Both the position numbers and the translations under genes were made by a program. A stretch of DNA of 6,156 nt from Calditrichota bacterium. Its GTDB lineage: Bacteria; Calditrichota; Calditrichia; RBG-13-44-9. The DNA lies in NCBI GenBank assembly GCA_024276455.1, contig JAJRXE010000393.1, positions 1 to 6,156 on the forward strand. Direction: 5' to 3'. How positions within the stretch are numbered: position 1 is the first letter of the stretch; every line of letters starts with the position of its first letter. Shown here one piece after another: positions 4,796-6,156 of this stretch. Below the pieces are notes generated by a model. It was not told the DNA's origin, did no database searches, and saw only the letters and a program-made list of their open reading frames with translations.

Positions 4796-5751
4796 TCACA
4801 TTGTTTCGAATCGAGCGAATCAGGGAAAACGGGTTAGACTTTGTCAAAATCTTCAATGCGGAAACCGGCGAGCATCTTTCCATTGTCCCGGAATTCGGCG
4901 CCAACGTGAACTCCCTGGTCCTCTGGCACGACGGGAAGTTGTACTCGGTGCTGGAAGGCAATTCCCGCCGGGAAGACTTTCAAGGCAATCGGGTGTTTCG
5001 GGGCGCCAAGCTCCTCCCATTTCCCAATCGAATCAAAGAGGGGAAATTTTTCTTTCGCAATAAACTGTACCATTTGCCGCGCAATTACACCTGGGAGGGG
5101 AATGCCGCCCACGGATTTGTGTACGATAAACCATTTCGGCTAGTAGAGCGGAATACCTCGGAAGAATGGGGAGAAGTGCTGTTCTCTTACGAATATTCCG
5201 GGGATTACCCGGGCTACCCTTTCCCCTTTACGGTACACATTCACTACCGATTGCAGCGGGAGACGGGATTTGTCTGTGAAACGCGGGTAAGGAATGGGGG
5301 TGAAGAAGAAATGCCTCTGGGCGATGGATGGCATCCGTTCTTTACTTTTGGAGATTCGGTCAATCAGTTGCTATTGCGCTTTCCGGCCCGGAAACAAATC
5401 TTGCTCAATCACAAACTGATTCCCACCGGCGAAAAACGGGAGTTTAAGGACTACCAGGAATTTACCCCCTTTGGCGACCGCCATTTCGATTCCTGCTTTC
5501 TGCTGAATGACCAGGCCGAACGGCAACGGATTGAGTTGCGGCATCAGCAAGAAGATTTAACCATCGTGCTCTGGCAGGAGGTCGGACCCGGAAAGTACAA
5601 TTACCTGCAGATTTACACCCCGCCGGAACGAACCTCCGTGGCGCTGGAACCAATGACCTGCAACGTGGATGCGTTCAATAACGGAGAGGGTTTGATTATT
5701 TTAAAACCCGGCGACGAGTTTCGAGCCAGATACGGAGTCCAATTAAAATAG
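4792..5751 (+). CDS. Second, divergent GalM-like aldose 1-epimerase, cytoplasmic
   Basis: 319 residues from GTG at 4792, sharing four bases (GTGA) with the galT stop, so translation is probably coupled to galT. A TTG at 4801 is the only close alternative. No signal peptide, so it should stay in the cytoplasm. The aldose-1-epimerase fold is recognisable: FRGAKLLPFPNRI (69-81) replaces the GRYxNRI loop, AAHGF gives His107, GDGWHPFF gives the likely catalytic His181, FDSCF gives Asp233, and ALEPMTCNVDAFNNGEG gives the likely catalytic Glu286. The EPMTC-DAFN ending belongs to the divergent COG2017 (YihR/YphB-like) epimerases rather than classical GalM. It is clearly not a recent copy of the upstream lipoprotein enzyme. 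Placement between galT and galK suggests action on galactose before phosphorylation, but the sugar could differ. Confidence 0.88.
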   Translation: MITLFRIERIRENGLDFVKIFNAETGEHLSIVPEFGANVNSLVLWHDGKLYSVLEGNSRREDFQGNRVFRGAKLLPFPNRIKEGKFFFRNKLYHLPRNYTWEGNAAHGFVYDKPFRLVERNTSEEWGEVLFSYEYSGDYPGYPFPFTVHIHYRLQRETGFVCETRVRNGGEEEMPLGDGWHPFFTFGDSVNQLLLRFPARKQILLNHKLIPTGEKREFKDYQEFTPFGDRHFDSCFLLNDQAERQRIELRHQQEDLTIVLWQEVGPGKYNYLQIYTPPERTSVALEPMTCNVDAFNNGEGLIILKPGDEFRARYGVQLK

Positions 5752-5756
5752 AACTG

Positions 5757-5761
5757 GGTGA
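5757..5761 (+). promoter_or_regulatory. Shine-Dalgarno of galactokinase
   Basis: GGTGA, seven bases before the ATG at 5769, inside the 17-bp gap after the epimerase stop. It supports this start and tight operon spacing. Confidence 0.55.
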
Positions 5762-5768
5762 GCGCAAA

Positions 5769-6156
5769 ATGAAAAGTCAACTTGAAAAGCTGGAACCGTT
5801 TTTAAAGGAACTTTACGGAACGGGTGGTGCGTTCGAACGGCAAAAGAGGCGTTACGAGCGCCTGCTGGAAACTTACCGGAAACAGTTTGGTGACGGGGAA
5901 GTGCAGTTTTTCAGTTCCCCGGGACGGACGGAAATCGGAGGGAACCACACGGACCATAATCATGGACGGGTACTAGCGGCAAGCGTGAACCTGGATGCGA
6001 TTGCGGCGGTCGGAAAAACTGACCGGGGCGTGGTGACCATCCACTCCGAGGGCTATGATCAACCCTTTGTGGTGAATTTGCAGGAGTTGCAAATTGTACC
6101 GGCCGAACAGGGGAGTACCGCCGCACTGATTCGCGGAATTGCCTACCGGCTGCAAC
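5769..6156 (+). CDS. galK: Galactokinase, N-terminal 129 residues, cut by right edge
   Basis: GHMP-family kinase that phosphorylates alpha-D-galactose at O1 in the cytoplasm, the step before GalT. Only about the first third is present; the ATP-binding glycine-rich loop lies beyond the edge. The galactokinase signature is at 50-66, SPGRTEIGGNHTDHNHG, followed by RVLAASVNLDAIAAV. Relative to the enterobacterial and human form (GRVNLIGEHTDYN), Asn replaces Glu at the second acidic sugar-contact position (Asn59) and His replaces Tyr (His63). His60 and Asp62 are kept. An N-terminal leader of about 40 residues (Lys/Glu/Arg-rich, helical) precedes the motif and is longer than in E. coli GalK. The variant resembles a divergent galactokinase branch found in other phyla. 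The operon context strongly supports galactokinase; exact sugar specificity is open. Confidence 0.9.
   Translation, partial: MKSQLEKLEPFLKELYGTGGAFERQKRRYERLLETYRKQFGDGEVQFFSSPGRTEIGGNHTDHNHGRVLAASVNLDAIAAVGKTDRGVVTIHSEGYDQPFVVNLQELQIVPAEQGSTAALIRGIAYRLQ

Overview
The window looks like a chromosomal segment of a Gram-negative-type bacterium. The evidence is a lipoprotein-type mutarotase, a secreted cysteine peptidase, standard sigma70-like promoters and Shine-Dalgarno sites ahead of several genes. Base composition is mixed, near half GC by eye. The style (GalM lipoprotein, LacI-type regulator with a GFSN motif, secreted C1 peptidase, GC-rich junk-like spacer) recalls the FCB group, for example Calditrichota or Ignavibacteria-like lineages. 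This is an inference from style; nothing in the window fixes the taxon.

Layout. Positions 1-653 hold, on the minus strand, the N-terminal part of an exported bleomycin-hydrolase/papain-like (C1) cysteine peptidase, cut by the left edge. An AT-rich divergent spacer (654-888) carries its probable promoter, with a palindrome inside, and a plus-strand promoter for a tRNA pair. tRNA-Gly(GCC) is at 889-964 and tRNA-Leu(UAA) at 1016-1101, each followed by an intrinsic-terminator-type hairpin. Positions 1143-1417 have no credible gene but hold a 7-bp tandem repeat and a near-perfect inverted repeat.

From 1418 to the right edge runs what looks like one plus-strand galactose (Leloir) operon: promoter with operator-like dyads, a LacI-family regulator, a GalM-type aldose 1-epimerase with a lipoprotein signal, GalT, a second and divergent GalM-like epimerase whose start overlaps the galT stop by four bases, and the N-terminal third of a galactokinase.

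How it fits together. The exported mutarotase would equilibrate galactose anomers outside the inner membrane. The second, cytoplasmic one would do so next to GalK. GalK phosphorylates galactose and GalT exchanges galactose-1-phosphate for glucose-1-phosphate on UDP. The LacI-family protein probably senses the sugar or a derivative and represses its own promoter, and so the operon. No transporter or galE is visible; if present, they lie outside the window. I see no mobile element, CRISPR array, phage gene or wholly unknown gene system. The most unusual points are the paired epimerases in predicted separate compartments, the altered sugar-binding motif of the galactokinase, the layered dyads at the operon promoter, and a terminator wedged between two tRNAs.
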